From Collodictyon triciliatum (lineage: Eukaryota > CRuMs), in contig JBHJMP010000702.1 of NCBI GenBank assembly GCA_043381765.1, positions 1 to 22,508 on the forward strand: a DNA stretch of 22,508 bases, read 5' to 3'. Both the position numbers and the translations under genes were made by a program. Shown here in pieces: positions 1-14,659 of the stretch. Every line of letters begins with the position of its first letter. The first letter of the stretch is position 1. The notes under the pieces were generated by a model. That model had not been told where the DNA came from, ran no database searches, and saw nothing but the letters and a program-made list of their open reading frames with translations.

Positions 1-98
1 CAAACAAACAAACAAACAAACAAACAAACAAACAAACAAACAAACAAACAAACAAACAAACAAACAAACAAACAAACAAACAAACAAACAAACAAACA
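1..98. repeat. (CAAA)n microsatellite at the scaffold end
   Basis: Uninterrupted tetranucleotide repeat of about 24 units. It forms the left end of the scaffold, so assembly probably stopped in it. It sits immediately upstream of the first visible SEH1 exon, inside what must be an intron of that gene. Confidence 0.95.
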
Positions 99-117
99 TT
101 ATTCAATAAAATACAAG

Positions 118-723
118 GTGTTTGAATACAATGACGGCAACAAGAAATGGATCAACATCTTGACACTCGATCCTTACAAAATCCGAAAAGGACGGTGCAT
201 CCGTACATGACATCTCCTGGGCCCCAAATGTTGGAAGGTAAAAAAAAAGAAATAATAATAAAAATTGAGAAAATGAAACAAATTCAATGATACTGTAAAA
301 GAAAAAAAAACATCATAATGCGTAAAATGTAAGGTATCACAAAACTCTACATCATACAATGGAGTCCGCAAGTTCAATATCCACCCAATTTATTTTTCAT
401 GGACATGTTTTCTATCGTGTACCCTGCGTGGAGATTTACTTATGATGTTTGCTACCTCCCCATATCATAGGACTTATCACCTAATCGCAAGCGCAGCTAA
501 GGATGGCGTTCGTATCTACAAACTGAATGTCAACGAGCTGAAACTAGTTGTGGACCAGCAGTTTGAGTTTGCAGACCATCGCGCTGAAGTGTGGAAAGTT
601 GAATGGAATGTCACAGGGACGGTGCTGGCCTCATCAGGTGACGACGGGAATGTGCGCTTGTGGAGGGCAAACTACGCCGGAGAATGGGCAAACATCGGCT
701 GCATCAGTTCGGACAGCACCTGA
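118..723 (+). CDS. SEH1: SEH1-like nucleoporin, C-terminal part (5' partial)
   Basis: C-terminal WD40 blades of SEH1, a beta-propeller shared by the nuclear-pore Y complex and the GATOR2/SEA complex. Visible exons are about 118-237 and 471-723; the intron 238-470 is GT-AG. The first exon reads KVFEYNDGNKKW, then (in a frame shifted by one base) DGASVHDISWAPNVG. The second reads HLIASAAKDGVRIY, then AEVWKVEWNVTGTVLASSGD and DGNVRLWRANY, ending in TGA at 721-723. That order (FEYN, HDISWAPN, A-x-KDGVRI, VW-x-V-x-WN-x-TGTVLASSGDDG-x-VRLW) is the SEH1 C-terminal signature and separates it from SEC13. Earlier blades lie outside the window. The change of frame near 170-190 is a one-base difference with no intron signal, probably an assembly indel. 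The family assignment is secure. Confidence 0.9.
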
Positions 724-734
724 GCCAGAGCGAA

Positions 735-740
735 AATAAA
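735..740 (+). terminator. Candidate polyadenylation signal of SEH1
   Basis: AATAAA 12 nt after the SEH1 stop codon. It is a hexamer match only, but the position is plausible for a compact 3' UTR. Confidence 0.4.
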
Positions 741-1130
741 CACCTGATCTAAATATTGTTTCGGGGAATGGACGTCGTATGTGGCATTATACACAAGAAA
801 AAAAAGTATAAACCATTCAATCCCAACAAAGTTTGCTTTTTTCTTGCAGAGCTTTGAATTTCGTCTTTTTATTTTTTTTTCAATTTTTGCGCAGAATATC
901 CAACAAAATATTTCATCCTATTTTGTTTTTTGAAGACCAGAGCCAACCACGTCCTTGAGCTTCTAATCAATTCCTTCAGCGCAACACTAACGTAGCTGCC
1001 ATGATAAGACATAGCTTTACAGTACACTGCAATAAAAATTGATAAAATCGAGACCAAATAAAGGAGCGAAAAAAAAACCTATTATAATACAAAAACAAAA
1101 AAATATATATAAATATACATATAAAAATAA
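741..1130. other. AT-rich intergenic spacer
   Basis: Spacer between SEH1 and the hexanucleotide tract. It contains short A and T runs and no reading frame with coding character on either strand. I see no gene here. Confidence 0.5.
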
Positions 1131-1551
1131 ATGACAATTACAAAGACAAATACGAAGACAAATACAAAGACAAATACAAAGACAAAGACAAAGACAAATA
1201 CAAGGACAAATACAAAGACAAATACAGAGACAAATACAGAGACAAATACAGAGACAAATACAAATACAAATACAAATACAAATACAAATACAAATACAAA
1301 TACAAATACAAATACAAATACAAATACAAATACAAATACAAATACAAATACAGATACAGATACAGATACAGATACAGATACAGATACAGATACAGATACA
1401 GATACAGATACAGATACAGATACAGATACAGATACAGATACAAATACAGATACAAATACAGATACAAATACAGATACAAATACAGATTCAAATACAGATT
1501 CAAATACAGATTCAAATACAGATTCAAATACAGATTCAAATACAAAACAAG
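1131..1551. repeat. Layered hexanucleotide array (ACAAAT / ACAGAT and variants)
   Basis: About 70 hexamer units in ordered blocks: mixed GACAAA/TACAAA at the left, then GAGACAAATACA units, pure ACAAAT (about 1257-1349), pure ACAGAT (about 1350-1440), alternating ACAAAT-ACAGAT, and finally units with a GATTC variant. Because the unit is a multiple of three, all six frames stay open and yield Thr-Asn/Thr-Asp or Val-Phe/Leu-Tyr dipeptide frames. These are by-products of the repeat and not supported as genes. Confidence 0.95.
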
Positions 1552-2160
1552 AACAAGAACAAAACAATATTACTCACCCCATGACTGATGAATCTATTGA
1601 TGCTCCTACATTCATTTTACTATAATTATGCTCCCCAAACCCGCGCACGACCCTACTAATGACAAAAATTTCATAGACACACATGTTCCTGTGATTATTA
1701 GAGCATGCTCCCTTTAACTCGAACAAAGACGTAGTGTTGCAGCTGCCTGGCACACTTCAAACCATATCATGAGAGTTTTGCTGTCGGACATAGTCTGTCA
1801 CGTTTCTAATTTTGCCCCCACCCCATTGGTACCATGTCACAATGCTCAGCAAATGCTGGCTCACCACGGTCACCCTGGACACCCATGTGTTGTCGATGGT
1901 CAGAAAGAATGAAGGGCTCAATTGAACACAATATTCAATCGTCATGTTTCTCCCCCAATCCTCCCTCCGCATTTTTTTCCACCCAAGAGACTCTTCCAAC
2001 ACAGACCAATATCGTTCCCGAGCAGACACAAAGATTCCCAAGACCGGAGAAGCGACCTGGGAAAAACCGACTCTTTCCCTTTTTCCAAATACAGCCGATT
2101 TCTTTGATTCTCGAAAATAAAAATGGAGCATCGCTCCACATATGTAAATTTGCTATGAAA
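1552..2160. other. Intergenic region, no gene recognised
   Basis: Mixed-composition spacer. Open frames of up to about 150 codons exist on both strands but overlap one another, have no recognisable family signature, and are not bounded by convincing splice sites. Nothing is supported here. Confidence 0.4.
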
Positions 2161-2202
2161 CATTCCAGGAAAATAATTCACATTCCGCTTATGGCGACGA
2201 TT

Positions 2203-2232
2203 CCCATTCCCAGTGACGTCATAGGGAATGGG
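2203..2232. promoter_or_regulatory. 30-bp near-perfect palindrome centred on TGACGTCA
   Basis: Outer arms CCCATTCCC (2203-2211) and GGGAATGGG (2224-2232) are perfect reverse complements. The inner TGACGTCA (2214-2221) is itself palindromic and has exactly the same centre (2217.5), so 13 of 15 base pairs match. TGACGTCA is the classical CRE octamer bound by CREB/ATF-type bZIP factors. It lies about 120 bp upstream of a TATA-like box. A regulatory role is inferred from symmetry and position. Confidence 0.55.
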
Positions 2233-2287
2233 TGCATGACGCACCGAATAGTTTTGTCTGTCGACTTTAGTGATCATGGCCTATGAC

Positions 2288-2304
2288 TTGGGAATTGTTC
2301 CCAA
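2288..2304. promoter_or_regulatory. Inverted repeat TTGGGAA-N3-TTCCCAA
   Basis: Perfect 7-bp inverted repeat with a 3-bp spacer. A third direct copy of TTGGGAA lies at 2336-2342, just upstream of the TATA-like box. The GGGAA core is shared with the arms of the palindrome at 2203-2232, so it may be a repeated factor-binding site. The binding factor is unknown. Confidence 0.4.
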
Positions 2305-2352
2305 ATTCATAAAGGGCGTGGCCACACGAGAAACCTTGGGAACAGGCCAGTG

Positions 2353-2358
2353 TATATA
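2353..2358 (+). promoter_or_regulatory. TATA-like box, probable promoter of the phosphate transporter
   Basis: TATATA followed by GAAG, downstream of the palindromic elements at 2203-2304 and followed by G/C-rich sequence. Transcription would start near 2380-2390 and run toward the PiT gene. This is inferred from motif order only. Confidence 0.35.
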
Positions 2359-2384
2359 GAAGAGCGAGGGCCGGGCCGGGCATA

Positions 2385-3001
2385 GGCAGTTTGGATAATC
2401 CCTGGATGAGAGGGAGGACTGTGTGATTATGTATCACTTTATCATTGGAATACAGACTCATGGATACTGAACAAGGCCACTGGTGAAGAGCGCGGTGCTT
2501 GAATCTCGCATGTGCAGAAAGGAGCTTGGCAAGACCACAATGCGACTGCATTTACATGACGCCGGATGTTTACTCGTAGAGCGAATCACAACGGCACTGG
2601 ACAAAGATTTCTCTGTTGACCATACCTAAGACCCCCGAGGACTCATACAGCGTCTTTGTACGCCTCTAAAGGTCTCATTGTAAAGCCCGGGTGGTTTATG
2701 AGACTGGCGCAGAGAGCCTGGCTGGGATGTCTTGGGGTGGCTGTGGTGGGACTTAGGGAATGACTATGTCCTGTTTCTTGTTGGATGCTCGGCGAATAAG
2801 CAACATGAGGTGGGATTAACATGCCAGTAGAGCACAAGAGGAGCTCGTCACGGGGAGAGAGAATGAAGCTTACCATCGCAAACAACTCACTGTTTAGTGT
2901 CTGCTTGACGAAAACTGTGCTACTTAAATCTAATCACGTAACTCTTCATAGCTTCGAGAGCGCAGCCTTTTCGAACCGACCGACCTACACAACCTTTTGT
3001 C
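2385..3001 (+). other. Probable 5' leader / first-exon region of the PiT gene
   Basis: Visibly more G/C-rich than the surrounding DNA, like the 5' ends of the other genes in this window. No PiT N-terminal signature (the first GANDVAN motif) can be read here, so the first coding exons are presumed to lie in the adjoining gap. A leader exon is possible but not shown. Confidence 0.25.
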
Positions 3002-3431
3002 NNNNNNNNNNNNNNNNNNNNNNNNNNNNNNNNNNNNNNNNNNNNNNNNNNNNNNNNNNNNNNNNNNNNNNNNNNNNNNNNNNNNNNNNNNNNNNNNNNN
3101 NNNNNNNNNNNNNNNNNNNNNNNNNNNNNNNNNNNNNNNNNNNNNNNNNNNNNNNNNNNNNNNNNNNNNNNNNNNNNNNNNNNNNNNNNNNNNNNNNNNN
3201 NNNNNNNNNNNNNNNNNNNNNNNNNNNNNNNNNNNNNNNNNNNNNNNNNNNNNNNNNNNNNNNNNNNNNNNNNNNNNNNNNNNNNNNNNNNNNNNNNNNN
3301 NNNNNNNNNNNNNNNNNNNNNNNNNNNNNNNNNNNNNNNNNNNNNNNNNNNNNNNNNNNNNNNNNNNNNNNNNNNNNNNNNNNNNNNNNNNNNNNNNNNN
3401 NNNNNNNNNNNNNNNNNNNNNNNNNNNNNNN
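3002..3431. other. Assembly gap (430 N)
   Basis: Unsequenced. It probably contains the N-terminal exon(s) of the phosphate transporter, including its first GANDVAN motif. Confidence 0.99.
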
Positions 3432-3489
3432 TGCGACCATTCAGCCATAAAAAATGACTTGATATGGCATCTCATATTTTGTGCTCAAG

Positions 3490-6042
3490 TCTGATAATTC
3501 ACCAAACCTCAAACAGGTATTGATTGCCGCTGTGGCCGAATTCACTGGGGCTGTATCTATGGGAGCCCGAGTCACTGATACGGTGAAAGGAGGAATCACC
3601 AATGTCGACATGTACGAGAGTGAGCCAGAGGTAACTTTGCAGTCATACGACAAATATACCACTATTTTCTGCCCTTCTAACCCCCAAAGCAATAAAGGAA
3701 ATATTCCCACTTTTCACTTACAAATCCAATCCACACAGACCCTAATGTTTGTCATGATGTGCGCATTGCTTGGTGCTGGAACTTGGCTTCTTGTTGCATC
3801 CTACTTCTCGTGGGCTGTCTCCACCACACATGCCATCACCGGGGCAATCGCTGGCGGAGCCTTGGCCACTAAGGGAGGAGACGGAGTCGACTGGGATGTG
3901 GTTGTGAAAATCATCCTCTCTTGGATTATCTCACCACTAGTCTCTGGAGCCATGGCTTTCACATTCTTTGTCATCGTCCGCTTCTTCATTCTTCGCCATG
4001 AGAAGTCTGCTGAGCGCGCGCACTATGTCTTTCCGATTCTGTCATTTACTGTGTTCACAGTTAACACTTTTTTCATCATTTACAAGGTATGTGGAGACTT
4101 AATATTTCAATACAATCTGTAGTTCATTCAACGGAGACCAATCATAATCATCTTAATTTTTTTTGCCTTCAGGGCTCTCCTAATCTTGATTTAGATGAAA
4201 TCAGCCTCGGCGATGCATTGGGTGCTGCCTTTGGTATCGGTGGAGGAATGGCCATTATCTCCTTCTTCGTCGCTTACTTGTGAGTCTTATGCATAATAGT
4301 ATCACACTATCTTAATATGCCCTTTTATTGCTCTAATCGGCCTGTCCCAAACAATTCACCGAGTGCCTCTTTGTAGCATATTACGCCCCCGCATCGAAAA
4401 GCAGATTGAAGAAAAGAATTTGAAAGAGGCCAAAGCCACTGAGCTCCAGCAAGTCGGCATTGATGTTGTCACCTCAACTGATGTATTAATTCATATATGA
4501 TGCGCTAATGCCAGGAGTTCTTAAGCAAAAATATCTGTTCAAATCAAACCATATGTTTTAATCTATGTCTTACTACGTAGGGATACAGTACCACCAATGT
4601 CCCGTCCCCTAATGTCGAAAGAAATCCAGAGTCTCCCATCGCCGTGAGTCCATTCTGATATAATTTCTTTTAAAAAAACCAGATCGAAAAATAATTTACT
4701 TTTTTAGTCAAAGAGTTTTTCTTTTACGTTTTTAAGCTTTCCTGTTCTTAACGCTAAACTTCACCTGATACAGTCACCCGAAGAGAAGAAGAAATACAAG
4801 TGGTACAACAAGGGCATCAACCGCGTAAGCTAACCTATATAATAATATTTTTTCAAAGTCTTATGGGAGACCTCAGTGTGATTAAGGCATTCGTTTTTGG
4901 GATTTTTTGGTTTGTTTTAAAAATAATAAATAAAATCCAATTAAAATATAGGATGTGCACGAGTCCACTGTCAACGAAGAGAAGGTGCGTGAAATCCACG
5001 GCAACGCGGAGGAGTTCAACCCAGTGACCGAGGGGATGTTTTCCTATGCCCAGGTAGCATATTATTTCACTCAATCCTAGTTTTGCTTCTATTTATATTA
5101 ATCGAACCCTAAACCTGCCACACCAAATATACACAAGGTCTTGACTGCTTTCTTTGACTCCTTTGCCCACGGAGCAAATGATGTGTCCAACAGTATTGCC
5201 CCTCTAGCGGCTTGCATCGAAATCTATCGCTCCCATGAAGCTAACGGTGACACTCATGTGGATATTTGGATTTTGGTTTTGGGTAAGAAAATAAATATTC
5301 CTTCGGAAAACATAGTGAAGCACTCTCAAAAATATGTGTCGTTTACTAAAGGACTACCCACACTCTATTAATAATCCTTTTTTTTTTAAATAAAAAAGGT
5401 GGTGCTGGTATCGTCACTGGACTTGCCCTCTATGGCTACAACGTCATTGAGACGTTGGGTGTCAAGATTGCCAAGATTACACCATCCCGGTATATTTAGT
5501 AGCATCGATGAAATGAAACGTTAGAATACCTATCCCGTTACCCTGTATCCTAATACGATTGTTATTGTAACCAGCGGCTTCTGCATCGAGCTCTCCACTG
5601 CTCTCGTTGTCGTAATTGCCAGCAGATACGAGTTTCCCATCAGTACTACCCATTGCCAGGTAAATACTGTTATTTAAGAGTTGCTGTAATAAATTGAAAA
5701 CTTCCTCAAGCATGAATCTGGCCACACACAATCGTCCAACATCGTGCTCATTTCTTCCTTTCTCAAGGTCGGAGGCACCATGGGCGCTGGATTGACAGAG
5801 GGTTATAAGAATGTCCATTGGTGGCTCTTCGCTCAGGTTTCATGAAATCTCAGTTTTATGTTCTGAAAAGAAAAAGTACTTTCACTTACACAAGAAATAA
5901 TAACCTCACTTCTTAACAACACACACTGATTGCTATTTAGATGATTGGCAGCTGGGCCATGACACTTGTTTTCTCTGCTGCTGTGACCGCTCTCTTTGTG
6001 TCCTTCGGGTTTTACTCCCCTTCTTTCAGTTCTATGCACTAA
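3490..6042 (+). CDS. PiT-family inorganic phosphate transporter (5' partial)
   Basis: Membrane symporter of the PiT/PHO-4 (SLC20) family importing inorganic phosphate with Na+ or H+. Twelve exons: 3490-3630, 3739-4086, 4173-4279, 4377-4482, 4581-4643, 4774-4824, 4952-5053, 5138-5282, 5399-5489, 5575-5659, 5768-5836, 5941-6042; 469 codons plus TAA. The N-terminal repeat reads LKQVLIAAVAEFTGAVSMGA and GAGTWLLVASYFSWAVSTTH. A charged cytosolic loop spans exons 4-7. The C-terminal repeat carries the second signature, FAHGANDVSNSIAPLAA, then FPISTTHCQVGGTMGAG. The start is missing because the first signature falls in the gap; 3490 follows a CAAG acceptor and keeps the SDNSPNLKQ lead-in, though an acceptor at 3515-3516 is an alternative. 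All internal phases agree. The first visible intron is a stop-free multiple of three. Cation specificity cannot be told. Confidence 0.93.
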
Positions 6043-6141
6043 AGACTTCATATACATCCAACCTATCACACGAACACTTTCTCCTTGCTTACTTATTCCT
6101 ACACAACATCATTTAATTCCTGGGAAATCCAAATTTCAAAC

Positions 6142-6147
6142 AATAAA
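6142..6147 (+). terminator. Candidate polyadenylation signal of the phosphate transporter
   Basis: AATAAA about 100 nt downstream of the PiT stop codon and before the long T tract. Hexamer match only. Confidence 0.4.
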
Positions 6148-6280
6148 TCGTACCAGACCAAAAAAAAAACTAAATGTTTGCGGTCTTCGCTTTCATGTCA
6201 TATCTATTTACTTTGTGCTGTCTTTAGCTCAATCGATGCGTGTCTCGGCATTTAATAACTCACCACGCCTTCGTCGCTTC

Positions 6281-6416
<136 letters not shown>

Positions 6417-6717
6417 TAGAGGTCCATCTTGAATAGCACATTTAGCACAATAAACTATTCGTCTGGGCTGTGGCGCGCATACTCAAGTTCATACATAAAG
6501 AAGAGCACAGAGAGCCAGTGTTTTAACAACCTTAGAATGAAATTACACGATATCCCTGAATGCCCTCTAGGAGACGTAGTCATGAATCTCGAGAGAATTT
6601 TTTTTTTTTTTGTATGTAACAGTAAAATAAAACATTTTGGTTCTATGATTCTTCAGAACGAAAAACATCGAACCATGCCAAGATTGAATGCTGGCGATAG
6701 CGGTATAGTATTTTGAA

Positions 6718-6723
6718 TTTATT
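6718..6723 (-). terminator. Candidate polyadenylation signal of the TRIM-NHL gene
   Basis: Reverse-strand AATAAA (plus-strand TTTATT), about 50 nt past the TRIM-NHL stop codon. Confidence 0.45.
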
Positions 6724-6772
6724 CGGAAACATAGGAAGGATTAACCATGATGGGCGAGTAACGCTAACTGCG

Positions 6773-9530
6773 TCAATAAGATGACACCACGGAGCAGGTT
6801 TGGTTGGTCACATAAAGCAAGTTATCCATCCCAAAGGTGGCGAAGGTAGGACACGAGACTTTCCAGCTACACATGAGCGAGCCATCTTCTTTTAAAAAAT
6901 GGATAGCCTGGCCTGATGGATCTGTTAGAAGGATGCCATTATTGGGAGCTCGAGAGATGGAATGCAAATTGGTTGGGGGAATCGACCCAACGTCACTCAA
7001 ACGAGAAACCTTCAAAACCTTTCCATTCTCATCCAAAAATACTAGGACGACGTAGTGGAGAGCTAAACTATCTTCCGCGGCTTCATTCATGGCGAGATTT
7101 GTGGCTGAAACTATAACTTTGTTATCATCATTGACACAAACACCCATGGGCCATAAATCACAGGAAGGTAGAGTGATTATTGTTACTATCTGCCCATCAA
7201 TATCAAACTTTACAATCCTTTGTTCATCAAAGTCCACCACATACAGATTTCCTTTTCTATCATAAACAAGGCTTTGTGGATGGCGAAGTAACCCTGCTCC
7301 TAGTGTTTGCTTCAGTGTCCAATTGGCTTCAACAAGGGCATTTACTCTACTGTGATCTTTGGCTTCTTCGAAAACATAAACCCGGTGATCAGATATATCC
7401 GAAACAGCCAACCTGTTTGACGACATAGCCAAGAATGCAGGACGAGCTGAGCGTGGGAATGGGAGCTGCAAGGCGGCCCAATTGCCGGCCTTTTCAAGTC
7501 TCCAAACTTTGCAGGACGTCATATCGCAAACCATGATAAGACCCGTTCTTGGGTCCACGCTAATGTTCCCAGGCCTTGGGTGTTTGCCTGCTACGAGAGG
7601 TAAAGGATACTCAAGGCAAGGTCCAGGGCCTGCTTTAATCATGCGATATAATGGATAGAAGTTGTGAGTAACAATAATATCCAGCCTTGGTAATAATGAA
7701 CTTGACATATTCGGTCCGTGAGATAAATGCGATGTGTATTCTGACTCGGAAAAAGCAAGTTGTTCGGAGCGTGGTTCATGTGAACTTTTCGGCTCAATAA
7801 TGCTTTTGAGAGATACATGCGATGTGACATCCAGCTGGATACTGCTGCGCACAAATCGATGAATCTTCAACAGGTCATCTTCGGAATACTCCGAGAGCTG
7901 AGACGTGTCGACTACGGAGAGGATATCCAAGGCTGTTTGCAAGTGGTTTAAAGTGGCGGATAGGGTTTTCACACTCATCTTTGCTTTTTCATGCAACATG
8001 CCTTTGGTGGCGAGTTGCTATTGTTTTAAATAGCTTAGTTAATGAAAATGGTATGCACATGACAAGTTATCATAAAACTTACTCAAAAATCAATAGAATA
8101 TAATAATTTGTAACCTGGGCTTTTGATTCTGCCTCATTTTTTGTAATTTCATTGTTGAGACTTTCTACAATCATCCTCTGATTATCATAGTATTTTGAAG
8201 TGTATGAGGCTATACTCTCCAGAACAGCTTCTATCTGGAAAGACGACACAATTTTTTTAATCAAACTGTGGATTTATTAGAATACTATGTACCAATTGTT
8301 GTTTAATTTCGTGAAAATGTGTATTATACTTGAGATAACCCTATCTGAATATTTTCCTTGTTATCCTTGCACTGGGCCATCCTCTCTTCCAGTAGAGCGC
8401 TTCCATTTTTTAAGTCGGATATTATTTTTGACCAGGATTCATCAAAGCTGTCCAGAGTGTGATGCCTTTCGTCCTTGTTATGAGATGTAATACATACTCC
8501 GCATTTCAATGGGCTGGTGACACAATCGCGACATATATGTGTGAGTTTTTCTCCATGGAAAGCGCATACTTTCTTCCCTTGTGGTTTTGGTGACCCGGAG
8601 AGAGCCAGTACCGCCCTATGATATCACTTGTCTATTAATCCTCCAAGGGATAAAATTGGGAGCTTGGTACATATCTGTTTGAGAATATTAAAGGAAAAAA
8701 ACAACTGCGCCGAACAATACATGACAAAAAAAAATGTCAATTTAACTATTTCATGATAAATTGAAAGGGTTATTTTCTTTTACCATCGTTATCATCGTTA
8801 TCATTATCATGATAGACCAAGTCAATAATAACAATAGTAATAACAATAGTAATAACAATAGTAATAACAATAGTAATAACAATAGTAATAACAATAGTAA
8901 TAACAATAGTAATAACAATAGTAATAATAATAGTAATAAATAACAGCAATGAAAAACAAACAATAAAAAACAAAGAATAAAAAACAAAGAATAAAAAACA
9001 AAGAATAAAAAACAAAGAATAAAAAAACAAAGAATAAAAAAACAAAGAATAAAAAAACAAAGAATAGCAATAAAAACAGCAATAACAACAAGAATAATAA
9101 CAAGAATATACACAATAAAAGTAAAAAGAAACACAAACGTAACAAGATGACGCTTGGATATCCGTGAGGAGCGGTGTTCTGCCTCGCAAGTCGCGCACAG
9201 AAAGCCGCACCCGTTTTTGCACACAACAGAGGCCTCTGCTGCACACGAGTCCACCTGACACCCCGGCCCGGCAGCCGCAGCCGTTGCGTTCTGCTCAGCG
9301 ACTTTTTGTATGGGTCTCAGTATGCACGATCGCAGGGCGTTTGGATCGCCACCCGGGACGATCACTCTGTCCAAGCACAAAGGACAGACGATCTCGCTTC
9401 CGTCAGGGCCCGAGTCTCCGCCTTTCGAAAGAACGCCGATGCAAGTTGCGCAATAAACATCCCCGCATGGAAGAAGTTTCGGCGTTGTGTTCAGCTCTCC
9501 GCACATCGGACAGACAACGAGCAGATCCAT
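6773..9530 (-). CDS. TRIM-NHL protein: RING, two B-boxes, coiled coil, NHL propeller
   Basis: Probable E3 ubiquitin ligase or RNA-regulatory TRIM-NHL protein, 680 residues. Exons (descending): 9530-9139, 8615-8330, 8234-8115, 8017-6773. RING ligands are C7, C10, C22, D24, C27, C30, C49 and C52; the usual His after C22 is Asp. B-box 1 is C91, C96, C104, C108, C112, C115, H119, H128. B-box 2 is C148, H151, C159, C162, C169, C172, H176 and H182/H183, split over the first intron. Residues about 186-310 are charged and heptad-like (coiled coil). From about 407 to the end there are six NHL-type blades, for example GNLYVVDFDEQRIVKFDIDG. No filamin/Ig domain is seen between coiled coil and NHL. The start is the only ATG ahead of the RING and lies in G/C-rich DNA. 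Intron 1 holds two microsatellites. Domain order is certain; ligase activity is inferred. Confidence 0.92.
8822..8938. repeat. 12-mer microsatellite AATAACAATAGT in TRIM-NHL intron 1
   Basis: About nine tandem copies with an interrupted end. It lies entirely within the first intron of the minus-strand TRIM-NHL gene, so its sense strand is T-rich. Confidence 0.9.
8957..9064. repeat. 14-15-mer repeat AACAAAGAATAAAA(A) in TRIM-NHL intron 1
   Basis: About seven copies whose A run lengthens from left to right. It abuts the 12-mer array in the same intron. Confidence 0.85.
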
Positions 9531-10228
9531 GAGTCTTCGTTTTCACGGGTTTAGAAAGGCTGGAGACAGAACGGAGTAAAGGAAACCGGAGTGCGACTTT
9601 TGATCGCGCTGCGAAAGAGATCTGCCAGAAGGGATCAAACCACGCCTTAGCTCCGAAACATAATGAACGACATTGGTTTTATTGTATAACTTTGCTGGTG
9701 TATTCTTTCCTCTTTCCGCCTGTTTCTATGAAGGTGGCGGCTGATGTGAATAAAACACGGTTGGATGCAACAACATTGATGCTAATAAGAATACAAATAA
9801 GACTTTTTTTTTCCTTGTGAACTGAAAAGATCTGAAGAAACAGCAGGTTCTCCTGTTGTAGTATTCTATTAAAGCATACCATCGCGATTAAAGCCAACCA
9901 CGTAGGTTTGCGGGTTGTGGGTTTGCAAAGGATTTCTTATTTTTATTTTCCTCCTTTTATTCGACTGGAAGATTTAGAATATCGTTTATTTAAGGCAGGT
10001 AACACGACAGAAGAGGAGAGGAAGCGACTCAGTTTTTTTTTTTTTTACCATGGAGGGAAATAGGAAGCAGAACACATTAGGCATGGAGAGGAAGAGAACA
10101 TGAGAAAAGGCCAACATAAGAACGAGTATATTTTGGCGTCCTGTTCACTTTTAATAAAAAAAAATGTATATAATTAGGGGGAAGCAAAAAGAGGAAGCAT
10201 TGTAGCCATTTCAATCAGAGCGAGGATT
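9531..10228. other. Spacer: TRIM-NHL promoter side and kinase 3' side
   Basis: About 700 bp between the TRIM-NHL start and the kinase stop. The part next to the TRIM start (to about 9660) is G/C-rich and presumably promoter/5' UTR. The rest is AT-rich with short homopolymers. No gene is recognised. Confidence 0.45.
9985..9990 (-). terminator. Candidate polyadenylation signal of the C2-AGC kinase
   Basis: Reverse-strand AATAAA about 240 nt past the kinase stop. A second match lies at 9956-9961. Hexamer evidence only. Confidence 0.3.
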
Positions 10229-14562
<4,334 letters not shown>

Positions 14563-14659
14563 CTACATATGATTTGATATAGTTTTTTTTTTCAAAAACA
14601 AAAACAACGATTTTTTTCCTTTATTCGATTCAAAGAAAAACAAAAACAATGATAAGAAA

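Noticed and set aside
1131-1625. 164-codon plus-strand frame of Thr-Asn/Thr-Asp repeats and its antisense counterparts
   Set aside because: Produced by the hexanucleotide array; both strands and all frames are open and no non-repeat domain is attached.
2288-2304. Heat-shock element
   Set aside because: Spacing between GAA and TTC is three bases rather than the two of the HSE pattern.
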